A stretch of DNA of 64,000 nt from positions 62,001 through 126,000 of the forward strand of contig BCIG01000030.1 of assembly GCA_001599915.1 (NCBI GenBank), written 5' to 3'. The position numbers were made by a program, and so were the translations under genes. The notes under the pieces were generated by a model, which saw only the letters and a list, made by a program, of their open reading frames with translations, was not told the origin of the DNA and ran no database searches. This stretch comes from Symbiotaphrina buchneri. Lineage: Eukaryota > Ascomycota > Symbiotaphrinales > Symbiotaphrinaceae. The stretch's first letter is position 1. Each line of letters starts with the position of its first letter. Below, piece after piece: positions 23,270-33,720 of the stretch.

Positions 23270-23618
23270 TTTTATACTTTTATACCAGGATCATATAACT
23301 TAATCTAAGCTTTAACAGAATAAAACAATGTTTCTTTAATGTTTTATATTCTGGAAAAAAGATAAAAGCTTTTTTTTATAGTTAAAAAAGAGAAATATAT
23401 TAAATAATAAATTTAGAATCTGTTTTACTAATGTTTGTTTTTTGTTTTAAATAAGTAATTTCTTTATATAGTTTTCTATATGATTTCTTTATATAATAAC
23501 CTGTATAAAGGTTTTATTCTTATTGTTTTATAACAGTATTTTCTTTATAGCATGTCTTTTTACCTATTTTCCTACTTGATTTAATAGCTATCTATTTATT
23601 TTTAATTATTTTAACATA

Positions 23619-26600
23619 TTATATATAAAAAATTAATAATTATTAAGTAAATTAATAGGTATTCTTTAATAAATTTATTATTTAATTATAAAATTTATTA
23701 TTATCTAACTAGAATAATCTTTTAATAGAAAATTTTAATAAACTTAATTAAATTTTTTAAATAAAACTTAATTAAAACTTTATATTTAAACCTTTTTTTT
23801 CTTATTATTTTTACCCTTTTTTATATCTTTATATTTTTTTTCTAATATATAATTACTAGTTACTATTTATTATACTCTTGTCTTTACAAGGATTTTATAT
23901 AAAAAAGATTAAAATAAAGTTTTTTTTAAAGTTATATATTTTTTTTTATTTTTTTATTAGATTAATTATTATTATAAATCAGATTAAATTAAAAACAATA
24001 TTATTTATTACATTCTTTAATAACCTTATCTTATTTTATAAAAAAGTTATATATTAAAAAACATTTAACTTGTATATTTATATATAGGATTATTTAATCT
24101 GTTTTTCTAATACTTTGTTTTTAGGTTATTATCTATATATATTGTTTTAATCTTATTTTTTATTTTTTATATTTTTACTTTTTATATATTTTATTAAACT
24201 TAAAGTTATTAAATTAAAACATGATAATAAGGTTTTTTTTATTTATATTTAATAAGTTTTATAATTATTTATAAATTCTTTAATAATAAAGATAAAAATA
24301 GTTTTTTTATTTTATTATCTATTTTTTTATTAATATTATTATTAACCTTATTATTACTTAATAACAAGATAGATATTATAATAATTAAAATGGTTATAAT
24401 TTGATTAAAAACAATAAATACAATTTTAATAATAAATTAATTTAAAATAAGGTTTTATTTAAAGTTAATAACTTGTTATATATTAATAACTTATTATAAG
24501 TTAATAGTTTAAAAAGCTTTAATAACTTTAAAAAGTAATAATAACATTAAAAAAAGTTAGATACTTTAAACTTTAATAATAATTTTTTTTTATGTTTATT
24601 AAACTGTTTATAAACATGTTTTACTTTATATATAACCTTAAACTTTAACTTATATTATAAATATTTAAAATATTAACTTTATTAGGTTTTTATATATTTA
24701 ACTACTTTATAAGTATTATAAATAATATTTTTAAAAGATATTTAATTGTAAAATAACTTAGATAACTCTTTATCTAATAAAGAAACTATTATAAAAACTA
24801 TTTATATAGTATATTTATCAGAATTTAACCTGTTTAAACTTGTTATATAGTTAAAAGATATCTATGTTTGTTTTATCTTAAATATAAATCTAGAAACAGG
24901 TATTATATATCTTTTTTACATATTGGTTATTTGTTTATTTTCTTTTATTTTAAACCTGTTTTCAAGTTTATTAGTTACAGTTTAAAAGCTTTTTATAGAA
25001 ATATTAAAGTTATTTAAATTAATATAGAATAAAAAGTTATCTGGTTTATTATTAAAATATATATATATATAACTAGATATAGTTTTAATAATTATAATTA
25101 CTTTAATCATAGTAAAAATATTTTAAAGTTTTTTTATTAGTTTTCTTTTTTTATATTTGTTATTTCTTTAATTGTTTATATTACTTAACTAGGTAAAGAA
25201 CCTGAAAACATTGATTTTTAAACGAGTTATTTGTTATTAATAGGTTTATTATTTGATTATAGGTTTTTTAATATAACTTTAATATTATCTATAAATAAGT
25301 TTTATTAACCTTTTTATACAGGTTGTTTTTTTAAAACAAGTAAGTTTTAAAAACATATTAATATAAAAGTTATAAAGATTACCATTCTTTATAACTATAG
25401 ATATAGATTTATAGATTTATTAATTATTTTTATATCTTTTTAGTATTAGGATTTAACTTTTTAATTATATTAAAAACCTTTATTATATCCTTAAAGATCA
25501 AAATAGTATTATAACTTTAATTAAATTAATATTAGGTTTAAAAAACTATTTTTATTATTAAGAAAAAGAATAGATATTTTTTACTTATTATTTATTGTTG
25601 TTATTAATATATAACCTTTATAACAAAGGTTTAAATCTTTTTTAATATATTTAAAATTAATAAGCTTTTAATATTATTATTGTTATTTTTATTTTATAAA
25701 CTATTTAATAACTTGATAAGGTTAAAAGTAATATGTTTAAATCAAGGTTATAAAAAATATAATTAGTTTAAATAATTGAAAAAATCTTTTTTTACATATT
25801 TTACTATTATAATATTTAACTTTTTTAACTTTATCATAATAATATTGATTATTTCTTTTGTTTTAATCTTGATTAAACATATAAAAATATCCATAACCTT
25901 TTTATTATATTTTTTTACATATTAATTATAAGATATTATAAATAATAAAAATATATAACTTTTAAAAAAACCTTTTTTATTATTATAATAAGACCTTTAT
26001 TATAGTTATTAATAAATACCTGTTTTTTATTTTATTTTAAAAAGTTATTAAAACTTTTTTATAATAATTATATAAACTATATTTAACAAGTTTTGTTTTT
26101 AATTAATATAAAAGTTTATATAATAGAAAAAAGATATTTTTTAATATTAAAAATACATATTACTATAAATATTATATGAAAACAGCTTTTTATATAATAA
26201 GTATTAAGTATAACAAATGGTTAACAATGTTTTAAAGTTATTTAAGTTATATATAAAACCTGGAAATAATATAAAAAACAGTTAATCTATAATTTAACTT
26301 TAATTATATCTTTATTATAATGATAAAAGTTATTAATTTATTTTAAAAACATTTTAATAAAGAAAAAGTTAATAATTTTAATACCTTTGATTTAAAACCT
26401 TTTTTTTCTACAGATATATTAGTTTTAATAATAGTTAATCTAATAGTTATATTAAATCCTTTTAAAGGTTTAAATTATCTTTAACTTTACCTTTTGATTA
26501 TCCTTAATATACAAGTAATAATAATCTAGTAAAAACTGTATTAAATTACTTTATTAAAACTTTTAATGAACAAAAAGGTTATAGGTATAAACAATATACT

Positions 26601-26961
26601 TTATAACTGTTTTAATATTTAAAACAAAGTTAAAATTAACTTTAATACAAAAGGAACAGTTTTTATCCTTGTAAACCACTTTATATAAAATCTTACTGTA
26701 TTTATTTAGATGATAGAACTCCTTTCAAACAACTATATATCATAGGATAATAAGCTTTACCTTTATTGTGTTAGAAAAGGTTATCCTTATCTGAATTTCA
26801 GCCTTATTTTTATTTATTTAGGACATCATACTCTAGTCAGGTAAGTTATATGATAGTATCTACTTTCTGGTCTGATTATGATAGTAGAACACATATAATT
26901 TGAACTTACGGTAAAATAACAGTATGGGTAAAAGAGGACACAATGTACGATAAAGACATGT
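23619..26961. other. Right arm of the MULE, AT-rich, no readable gene
   Basis: These 3.3 kb are not explained by the LTR elements and should be the transposase-bearing part of the MULE. Both strands are closed by frequent stops. The composition recovers towards normal from about 26700. I cannot identify any domain here. Confidence 0.45.
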
Positions 26962-27046
26962 CTTGTTAAACTACTGTGGTAGGGATGTCACTTATTAAGC
27001 CGTATGTGAAGGGGGGGGGGGGGGGGCATGACTTAGCAAATAGCTG
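26962..27046 (-). repeat. Right terminal inverted repeat of the MULE
   Basis: Read on the minus strand it begins CAGCTATTTGCTAAGT, has a run of 16 C (seven at the left end), then TTCACATACGGCTTAATAAG, and ends in GTAGTTTAACAAG. The homopolymer run has expanded relative to the left end. Confidence 0.8.
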
Positions 27047-27055
27047 TATTATTCA
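27047..27055. repeat. Right target-site duplication, 9 bp
   Basis: TATTATTCA is identical to 11808-11816 and directly follows the right inverted repeat. Confidence 0.75.
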
Positions 27056-27291
27056 CTCATCTAGGACTGTGTTCGTCATAGGAGTCAATTGGTCGGTCTG
27101 AGATATGCTATGACGTGCTCAAATGTGCTGACAGCTGTTTGCAGCCTTCCTTGAGGGATCGTGTGCCGTTTCAGACTGCTGGCGTGAAACAAAGCCAAAA
27201 TCCACCTCAACGCCATGGGAAAGATATCCAATACCAACAGGTTTTGGCATCATTAGCTCACTACAATAGATACAGCAAATATTCGAAGGCT

Positions 27292-28504
27292 ATGGACACG
27301 TTGGACACGAGAGAGGGGTTCCTCGCCAGTCTGCCAGACTTGACAGGCAAAGTCGCCATAGTCACCGGGTGAAGCTCCATCTTAGCCTTCCATAACCCCG
27401 CTCTACGCACGCGACCGGATCAAACTAACTTCCATACTTTGACCAGAGGCGCCGCAACAATCGGTCTATATACCACGCTCTTCCTAGCGCAGAAGAACTG
27501 CACCGTCTACGTCTGCTCTCGCAACCAACAGAAAGTGGAAGCAGCTCTGCAGAGCGCAACTAAAGACCTGCCGCAATCATGCAGGGCCAACATCCACTTC
27601 CATCAACTGGATCTGTCCAGCGTGCAAGGATCGATTGAGAGCGCCAGAGCTTTCAAGCAGAACGTCAAACGGCTTGATATCCTCATCGCCAACGCTGGAA
27701 TGGTCTCCCACGTGCCGACGATGAGTGTGGATGGTGTCGAGATTACCTTTGCCACCAACTGTCTAGGGCATTTTGCGTTTGTGACAGAGTTGTTGGGTAC
27801 GTCATATGGATCGCGGAATTTATTTTACCTTGTCTGAATTATTGTAATACAGATCTCATTGAACGGACGGCTTCTCTACAGGGCGATGCGCGGGTAGTTC
27901 TCGTCAACTCGGACGCCCACAAAGGTCGCAAAAAGCCCATCAATTGGAACGAATTGGAGAAGCAGACGCCATCTGGGAATACTTTTACGGACCTCAAGCG
28001 GGCCAGCGATAACTACTTCATTAGTAAACTAGGTTTCATCTACATCATGCGCCCGCTGGACCGAATCGTCCGGGACAGTGGCGCGCAGAACGTTTTCATC
28101 AATGCTTGTCACCCAGGTATTACCACGCCTTCGACATCTAACTATAAATCACGCGCTAATCACTCCTCCCTTGTGCAATAGGCGCAGTAGGTTCAACCGC
28201 CCTCGGAGCAGGAAGCCCAAGCCGTGTGATCCGCGTGATCGAGACTGTCATGAAGACTCTTATCACGTATCTGGGCAATACGCCGGAAGATGCTGCAAAG
28301 ACGCAGGTCTGGCTGGCAACCAGCGACGACGTGCATGAAAAGGATATCCATGGTGAGTACTGGAAGCCGGTCTGGGGCTGGACGAACCGTTACAAGGGAT
28401 GTAAGAAAGAAGAGTTGGGGCCCTTGGCAAAGAATGAGGACGAGGAGCTGAAGGCTTGGACGTTCTGTCAGAGGATGGTGGCGACGGTCCGCTCGAGTAT
28501 GTAG
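27292..28504 (+). CDS. Short-chain dehydrogenase/reductase (retinol dehydrogenase / WWOX-like)
   Basis: Exons at 27292-27368, 27447-27796, 27853-28116 and 28182-28504 give 337 residues in a continuous frame. The cofactor motif is assembled across intron 1 as VTGGAATIG. VYVCSRNQQKVEAAL follows, then DILIANAGMV (NNAG equivalent), ATNCLGHFAFV, VLVNSDAHKG and the catalytic NYFISK (YxxxK). EYWKPVWGWTNRYKGCKKEE near the end is usual in fungal members of this subfamily. These enzymes oxidise or reduce alcohols and ketones with NAD(P). ATG 27292 was preferred to an upstream in-frame ATG at 27115, whose extension resembles no SDR. The promoter must fit within about 240 bp of the MULE end or overlap it. 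Confidence 0.85.
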
Positions 28505-28952
28505 TACACCGGGTGTCCCGGTCCCATAGTTTGGCTATGTACGGTATATCGGGAGGCATCATAGTATCCTTGAAGAGAACTGCTCTCAGGAATCATTTTA
28601 GTAACTGGACGCACCTCTTGAAGACATCACATGCCTTCCCCCTTGTCTTAGGTCAAGCACGAAACAAAAGCACCGGGAAAAAAGGTAAGATGCTAGACGT
28701 CGGCGCTTCATTCATTAATTTGTGGAACACCTTATCTTAGGACATAGGAGCTAAGGCGGACAAAAGAAAGACTGCCGCGGCAAAGCGCGCCGCTAAACTT
28801 GTAGGCCCGGCGCGGAAGTTCCGAACCTCCCCACCTTCCATATTCCCGCCGTCGCTTCTGCGCAACAATCAACGTCCTCTTTCTTCAGGCCATTTTAACC
28901 AATTGCATCTTTTTCAGTCGTTCCCTCAAGTACGCACCTTGCTTTCACCAAC
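28505..28952. other. Spacer between SDR and aldo-keto reductase genes
   Basis: This holds the SDR 3' flank and the promoter of the next gene. Pyrimidine-rich stretches before 28953 are typical of a fungal transcription start region. I see nothing else. Confidence 0.45.
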
Positions 28953-29949
28953 ATGGTCTCCTCCTTCACACTGAACAGCGGCGCGTCCATGCCGGCCTTC
29001 GGGCTTGGCACCTGGCAAAGCCCCAAAGGCGCTGTCGCGACGGCCGTCGAAGAGGCGCTGAAGCTGGGTTACCGGCACATCGACTGCGCGGCCATCTACG
29101 GCAATGAGAGCGAGGTGGGCGAGGGGATCAAGAAGAGCGGCGTGCCAAGGGAGCAGATCTGGGTGACGAGCAAACTGTGGAACTCAGAGTACGTTTTGGC
29201 CGTTTGTTTCTGACAATCCAATGATAAGGGGCGGGCTTACTGATGGCCAATGCAGACATCATCCCGACGATGTGCCAAAAGCCTTGGAAAAGACTCTCGC
29301 TGAACTCGGCGTCGGCTACCTAGATCTGTATCTCATGCACTACCCAGCAGCGAACGGCAAAGACGCCAACGGGAACATGACCGTGCTGCCGATCTCATAC
29401 TGCGACACCTGGGCCGCCATGGAGAAGCTCGTAGCCAGCGGCAAAGTGAAAGCGATCGGGATCTCGAACTTCTGCCGCTCCGAGCTCGAGGACCTGCTCG
29501 CGCACTGCAGCATCCAGCCGGCCGTGCACCAGATGGAGCTGCACCCTTACCTGCCGCAGCACGAGTTCCTCGCGCTGCATAAGAAGCTGGGCATCCACGT
29601 CACAGCGTACTCGCCGTTCGGAAACCAGAACTACAAGGGCGCCAAGGAACCGAATACCCTGGAGCACCCGGCCGTCGTGCAGGTGGCGCAGAAGACCGGC
29701 AAGACCCCCGCCCAGGTGTGTATCGCGTGGGCGCTGACGAGGGGCACGAGCGTGATCCCGAAGACGGTGACGAAAGAGCGCCTGGTGGAGAATCTTAAGG
29801 GCGCTGGTGAGACGCTTGGAGAGGAGGAGATGAAGATTATTGATGGCATTGATGTTAGAGCTAGATATGCGGACTTTGGCAAGGTGCAGGGCTACTGGTG
29901 TTATAGGGACTTGGAGTGTCCTGGATATAACCCTGCAGAAAGCAAGTAG
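28953..29949 (+). CDS. Aldo-keto reductase
   Basis: Two exons, 28953-29188 and 29256-29949, give 309 residues, the usual AKR length. The TIM-barrel landmarks are all present: [10 protein letters not shown] at the start and [17 protein letters not shown] with the catalytic Asp and Tyr. VTSKLWN carries the catalytic Lys, and DLYLMHYPA the catalytic His. [22 protein letters not shown] and [18 protein letters not shown] complete the NADPH site. The family reduces aldehydes, ketones and sugars in the cytosol; it resembles fungal glycerol/xylose-type reductases. It follows the SDR on the same strand after 448 bp. Codon use and GC content are high, unlike the nearby AT block. Confidence 0.93.
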
Positions 29950-30065
29950 ACTGTATCGGCAATTCCGATGAGAGCATCAGAGAATAGGGTTTCAATGTCT
30001 TGACTTGGTATTTCGTTGAGCTTGCCCAAATCGTTTCTCGACTGTGTGCCACCAACACCAACTTC

Positions 30066-30455
30066 CTAAGCCGCCGGGACGACGAGCTTCGCGACGTACG
30101 CGCACCAAACGAAATCTTCCCCATCAACGTTCCTTCCTGCGGCCTTGTCCCGCCATCGTTTGTCAGTATTATCAAACCTATTGACCATGTCAAGCAGGCT
30201 CGAAGGTACTCCGGTCGCTTGTCGGAGGCTAGTTCCCGGCGGCGGCAGATATACGACCACCGCACCCTCTTTCAACATTTCCCGAAACACGGGGACTTCT
30301 TCTAGTCGTTGCCCTTTGACCATCTGGTATTTCGCGAAATCCCTTTCCCGAGCGCCGACTTGCAGTAAACACTCTCCGTTGCTTGTGGGGATCGTTCTAG
30401 TGGTCGACGACGTCGATGGGGCCGTTGCCGCCCTCTTATTGACGACTTATGATGG
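30066..30455 (-). pseudogene. BTB/POZ-like domain fragment, downstream copy
   Basis: An open minus-strand frame from about 30455 reads Thr/Ser-rich text, then NGECLLQVGARERDF, then VPVFREMLKEGAVVVYLPPPG, and ends KLVVPAA at 30066. The spacing and the PVFREML-like core resemble fungal BTB domains (D/E-C-L-L-x-V-G ... S-P-V-F-R-x-M-L). No ATG precedes the domain in frame; the first is inside it at 30323. Without an upstream exon the gene lacks a start. I treat it as a remnant or an incompletely modelled gene. Function would be protein-protein interaction. Confidence 0.35.
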
Positions 30456-30480
30456 GGAGCAGACAACTAACAAGGGAGGT

Positions 30481-31071
30481 TCAGGAACAAGAGACGCCAC
30501 GTAAGAGCCTTGCTATTTTTCTGTAGGGGACGATCATAGAGTGTCCCGAAATACGACGTCGTCGGAAAGATGACGCCGGTTGAGAGGCGTGGCAGCCCCG
30601 CGAAGGTAGTGAGAAGTGGCAACCGCTCGACCACAGCAGCGCTGAGAGAGGAGGAGGAAGGGTAAAAAGGAAGGACACGGGTTTTGTATTTGTTTTGGGC
30701 GCTGGACCACGCCAGCTAAAAATAGGAAGACTGGAGAAGACTTTTGTGCCTTGCCTGTGATCAAGGAGTACCGCGCCCTCGAGCACTTCCCTGAAAAGTT
30801 TGGACGCAATTGACACAGGTACGCTGGACGCTCTGTAGGAATAGTCCGCTCCGAGCACCGTAACATCGCCGTCGGGCGCAATGATAGTGTTCCACTTGAA
30901 TGTAGGCTTGCCCCTGCGAGGGTTGTGGAGAAGTGGCAGGAGTGCGAGAAATGGTGGCTGGACGTACACTTGTAGCGGTGAGTGCAGCAAGTGCTTGGAT
31001 AAATGCAGGCTTGCCCCTGAGGGGGCGTTGAGAAGTTGAGGGAGTGGGAAGAATTGTGGCAAGTCCCACAC
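30481..31071 (-). pseudogene. BTB/POZ-like domain fragment, upstream copy
   Basis: A 196-codon minus-strand frame contains KWNTIIAPDGDVTVLGADYS followed by VPVSIASKLFREVLEGAVLLD, which again fits a BTB core. It then runs into low-quality sequence. The end of this core (FREVLEGAVLLDHRQGT) and that of the downstream fragment (FREMLKEGAVVVYLPPPGT) look like diverged duplicates. The N-terminal part overlaps a two-unit tandem repeat at 30904-31098. A degraded member of the large fungal BTB family is the best reading, but the evidence is by eye only. Confidence 0.35.
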
Positions 31072-31098
31072 TTATGGCGATGAGGGCAGTAAACTCTG
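30904..31098. repeat. Two-unit tandem repeat, about 100 bp each
   Basis: Both units begin AGGCTTGCCCCTG, continue with GTTG(T/A)GAGAAGT and end in a GGCGATGAGGGCAGT / GCGGTGAGTGCAGC-like stretch. The second starts at 31007. Read on the minus strand they code for repeated Pro/Thr/Ser-rich text in one frame and a His/Cys-rich repeat in another. Confidence 0.5.
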
Positions 31099-31246
31099 TT
31101 CAGAGAGAGTGTCGATACACCAGAGCAAGTAGCCCAGACGACAGTTCGGAAACCTTCCATTGTCCACATCCCAGGTTACTTTGTATGCGAAGAAGTCCCG
31201 TGTGGTGAAGGGCCCGGATGCCAGCTACACCTTATGGATTTAATCT

Positions 31247-31274
31247 GGCAGCCGTTTAGGATTTAACGGCTGCC
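31247..31274. repeat. Perfect 10-bp inverted repeat (hairpin)
   Basis: Arms GGCAGCCGTT and AACGGCTGCC flank an 8-bp loop. It lies 13 bp beyond the stop of the minus-strand frame ending at 31288, so it could form a stem-loop in that 3' UTR. Confidence 0.55.
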
Positions 31275-31287
31275 TTGATCCGGACAG

Positions 31288-31557
31288 TCACTCATTTGTA
31301 GCATGCACAAGAGGATCAACGTATGCATCCTCATCGAGGCCGTCGATCGGATGTCCACCGTATTGTTTCAGCTTCGCGTGCATGATCTGTGCCCTTTCGT
31401 ATTGCGAGATGTGCCAATCTACTTGGCTTGCATCTTCGGATGCAAGATCAAAAAGGAGGTCGTAACGTTTGCAGCCCGGAAGCTTCAACAACGCCGTCGG
31501 TCGTGCTATGACAAAGCCAAGGCGAGCATGAACCTTTGGAGGATTCCAACCTGGATC
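31288..31557 (-). CDS. Hypothetical protein fragment
   Basis: An open frame of about 90 codons ends at 31288. It reads ARLGFVIARPTALLKLPGCK, then DLLFDLASEDASQVDWHISQ, YERAQIMHAKLKQYGGHPID and DEDAYVDPLVHATNE. The amphipathic, charged composition looks like real protein. A plausible first exon (MADYTDPLGMPRTPTAG, ATG at 31673) lies upstream. The joining intron cannot be placed in phase with consensus sites, so the gene may be broken or differently spliced. I do not recognise the family. Confidence 0.35.
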   Translation of the reverse strand, partial: DPGWNPPKVHARLGFVIARPTALLKLPGCKRYDLLFDLASEDASQVDWHISQYERAQIMHAKLKQYGGHPIDGLDEDAYVDPLVHATNE

Positions 31558-31560
31558 TCA

Positions 31561-32541
31561 CTAGGGCCCGACTGATGGCCATTGTAGTCGATTGACGTGA
31601 AAGCTTTGAAAATGGTCTCAGACGCCCGCAGTAGGTGTCCGTGGCATTCCAAGAGGATCCGTGTAGTCGGCCATGATGGTGTGCAGACAAGCGTGGTTTA
31701 ATGTATTTCTGGATTGTTGGCTTTCTGACAAGAGGTTGACGCCGGTTGCGTGTGACGCCGATGTAAGACGGGATGAAGATAGAAGCCAACAAGGTGGCTG
31801 GTGAAGAGTGCTTCTAGTGGACTCATGATCTTGCTCAATGTGGCGCATGCTTGTATGTGTATGTGTTTCCAAGATGCGGCCAAAGTACATATAGATATAT
31901 ATAGATAGAGAAATAGTTTCAAAGTGTTGAAAGAAGTACACAGGACGAACGAGAATGAGAGCAACAGAACAGGGGCAGAATCCACACACAACAATATATA
32001 TAAGACACTATATACACCACGTTATATACACAGCAATCAACGACCCCATTATCACAAACTTGCAGAAGCCCCCCAAAAGATATACAGCAGGGCCAGAGGG
32101 CAGATGACACAATTCATGCACCTTTCCCAAGGTTTGCTTGAAGTTTGCTCCCCGCGGCCCCGTAGAATCCACCCTTTACGTCAGGTGAAATGAGAGGTGA
32201 CTCAGGTGAGGGGTAAGGGGTGTAGCAAACACTGCTAAACTTCCAGGTTGTTAATTTGGCGCAATCAAGCAACGGCATTAGACTGAAATAGGTGAGTCAT
32301 TTCGGGGAAGAGAAGGGAGGGGAGAGGGAGTTGTGAAACTCTGCCGGGGAATGGGTGAACGCGCGTGAATGTGATTCCAATGTGCTGTTAGAGATTGGCC
32401 GCTTGGGTCTTTACTGCTGCAAGCCTTCCGCATGACGCGTTCAAGTCACCGTACGGCCAGGAGCTTGCTTGCATTGATATCACGAACTGCCGAGAAACTT
32501 GCTCTACCGCAGCTGAAAAGCAAGCAAAATAAGAAACATCA
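31561..32541. other. Intergenic region with AT-dinucleotide tracts
   Basis: This spans about 1 kb upstream of the hypothetical frame and downstream of the dioxygenase gene. Short ATATAT/GATAGATA tracts occur near 31890. No gene is supported. Confidence 0.4.
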
Positions 32542-33720
32542 TCAATACGTAGCATTCAGCCTCATCTCATTATACTCCCACGCGGTAACCGGCTCATATT
32601 TCTTGGGATTCTCCTCGCTCCAGCACCCCGGCAGGGCCTCAACAACCGTATTCCGATCCGCGCCACAGAAATACGGTATCGAGTACCGCGGCCGCGTCAT
32701 GCGCACTTTCGTCCCGTCCTCCTTCTCCGTCAGGTCCTTCTGCAGCGGCGGCGCGCGCACCCGGTGCACGGTTGATTTGAGCTTGTCGTTGCTCCTGCAA
32801 GCAAGCTGTTGTTAGCGAATGGAGCCTCCGATGGGGTCAAATAAACATGGGGCGAAAGCAGGCGGGGGCAGGACTGGCCATCTCATCAGCAGATCGCCGA
32901 TGTTCACGATAATCGAGTCCTTGACCGGGGGTGCCGGGACGAAAACACCGGGCCGCTTCGAGTCCTCAACCTCCAGACCGCCGCACTCATCCTGGACGAG
33001 CATCGTCAGAACCCCAAAGTCCGAATGCGCCGCAATGCGCTCCTTCTCTCCCGTCCTTAGGGCACTCTCTTCCACACTCAGATAATGCAAGAGCCGGAGC
33101 TGGTTCTGGGCCTCAGTATGGAACTGATCAAAGAAATCCTCAGGCAGGCCCATGCCCAGCGCGATAGCGTGCAAGATATTCATCTGCGTCTTTCGCGCCG
33201 TCCAGTAGTAGTCGAGGCAGAACTCGCGGAAGCCCGGGATGGCGGCTGGGTCGGGCCATAGGTTGGGGTATTTCGGGTCTTCTTCTTTCGAGCACTCGAA
33301 GGATTCTTTGACGTCGGGCGCTTTGCGCAGTTTTTGGATCGATTCTTCGTCGAACACCATCTGCACGACTTTTTCCCGACCCACCCCGCTGTACCCCCGG
33401 TGGTAGGACCCCGAGGGCGGATGCGGGCATTTCATCTTCTCCTCGAGGGGCAGGTCGAAGAAGCGTTTGCTCTAATGTGAAGTGGTTAGGAAGTGGTTGT
33501 CTAACGCTGTTGATATAAGACGTACCATCTCGAACGCCTGGGCAATCTTGTCTAGGGGGATGCCATGGTTGACGAGATAAACGAAACCAACTGTGCGGAA
33601 GGCTTCGAAGATATCATTCGCGGCCGCGACCCTTTCCTCGGGCGAAGCGGGGTTCAAGAAGCGCGCGAAGTCGATGATCGGGACCGGGTTCTCCTGTGGC
33701 AACTCTGCGACGGACGGCAT
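32542..33720 (-). CDS. 2-oxoglutarate/Fe(II) dioxygenase, thymine-7-hydroxylase-like
   Basis: Three exons, 33720-33526, 33471-32879 and 32794-32542, encode 346 residues. VPIIDFARFL and FRTVGFVYLVNHGIP form the DIOX_N domain. GYSGVGREKVVQMV, HSDFGVLTMLVQDECGGLEV (HxD), STVHRVRAPP (distal His) and RPRYSIPYFC (RxS for 2-oxoglutarate) form the catalytic core. The REKV, KESFE and final RLxATY features resemble fungal thymine-7-hydroxylases more than isopenicillin N synthase. Those enzymes oxidise the thymine methyl group in pyrimidine salvage. The second intron keeps frame and rebuilds conserved RWSND only with a GC donor (TG|GCCAGT at 32878) and an AG at 32795. The gene is divergent from an NCS1 permease, which fits a nucleobase role. 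Substrate is inference. Confidence 0.83.

Larger units (their letters stand above)
13056..23618 (+). mobile_element. LTR retrotransposon B, fossil, host to later insertions
   Basis: The left LTR lies at about 13056-13457. The right LTR is split by a later element: its start is at about 18733-18772 and the rest at 23270-23618. Internal sequence between them is colinear with that of copy A. The element is thoroughly decayed and has no intact reading frame. It is interrupted by an inverted solo LTR (14289-14685), by copy A (15685-18498) and by a copia element (18773-23269). Its own insertion into the MULE must therefore predate those three. It is the same family as A but more decayed. Confidence 0.65.
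11817..27046. mobile_element. Mutator-like (MULE) DNA transposon, 15.2 kb, AT-rich and RIP-decayed, with nested retroelements
   Basis: The block is bounded by long inverted repeats (11817-11892 and 26962-27046, with weaker similarity for a further 30-35 bp). Perfect 9-bp direct repeats flank it, which together point to a MULE. Differences between the two ends are mainly transitions, and the interior is extremely AT-rich with no long open frame, as expected after RIP. About 10.6 kb (13056-23618) is later LTR-element sequence. The MULE itself is therefore only about 4.7 kb: a left arm of 1.24 kb and a right arm of 3.4 kb. The transposase could not be identified; the right arm, read leftwards, is the likeliest place. 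The element ends 245 bp before the start of the next gene. Confidence 0.72.

Noticed and set aside
11817-27046. AT-rich island as a mitochondrial DNA insertion, a centromere core or a Starship
   Set aside because: LTR pairs, copia-type landmarks, inverted ends and a 9-bp target duplication explain it as nested transposons. I saw no mitochondrial genes and no tyrosine-recombinase captain gene.
27115-27291. N-terminal extension of the SDR gene
   Set aside because: It is in frame but resembles no SDR N-terminus; the ATG at 27292 matches the family start.
31698-31994. 98-codon minus-strand hydrophobic frame
   Set aside because: It is coded by TATA-rich repeats (ATAGATATATATAG) and shows no conserved feature.
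32542-33720. Isopenicillin N synthase
   Set aside because: The fold is shared, but the REKV/KESFE/RLxATY features and the permease neighbour favour a thymine-7-hydroxylase-like enzyme, and no beta-lactam synthetase genes are nearby.
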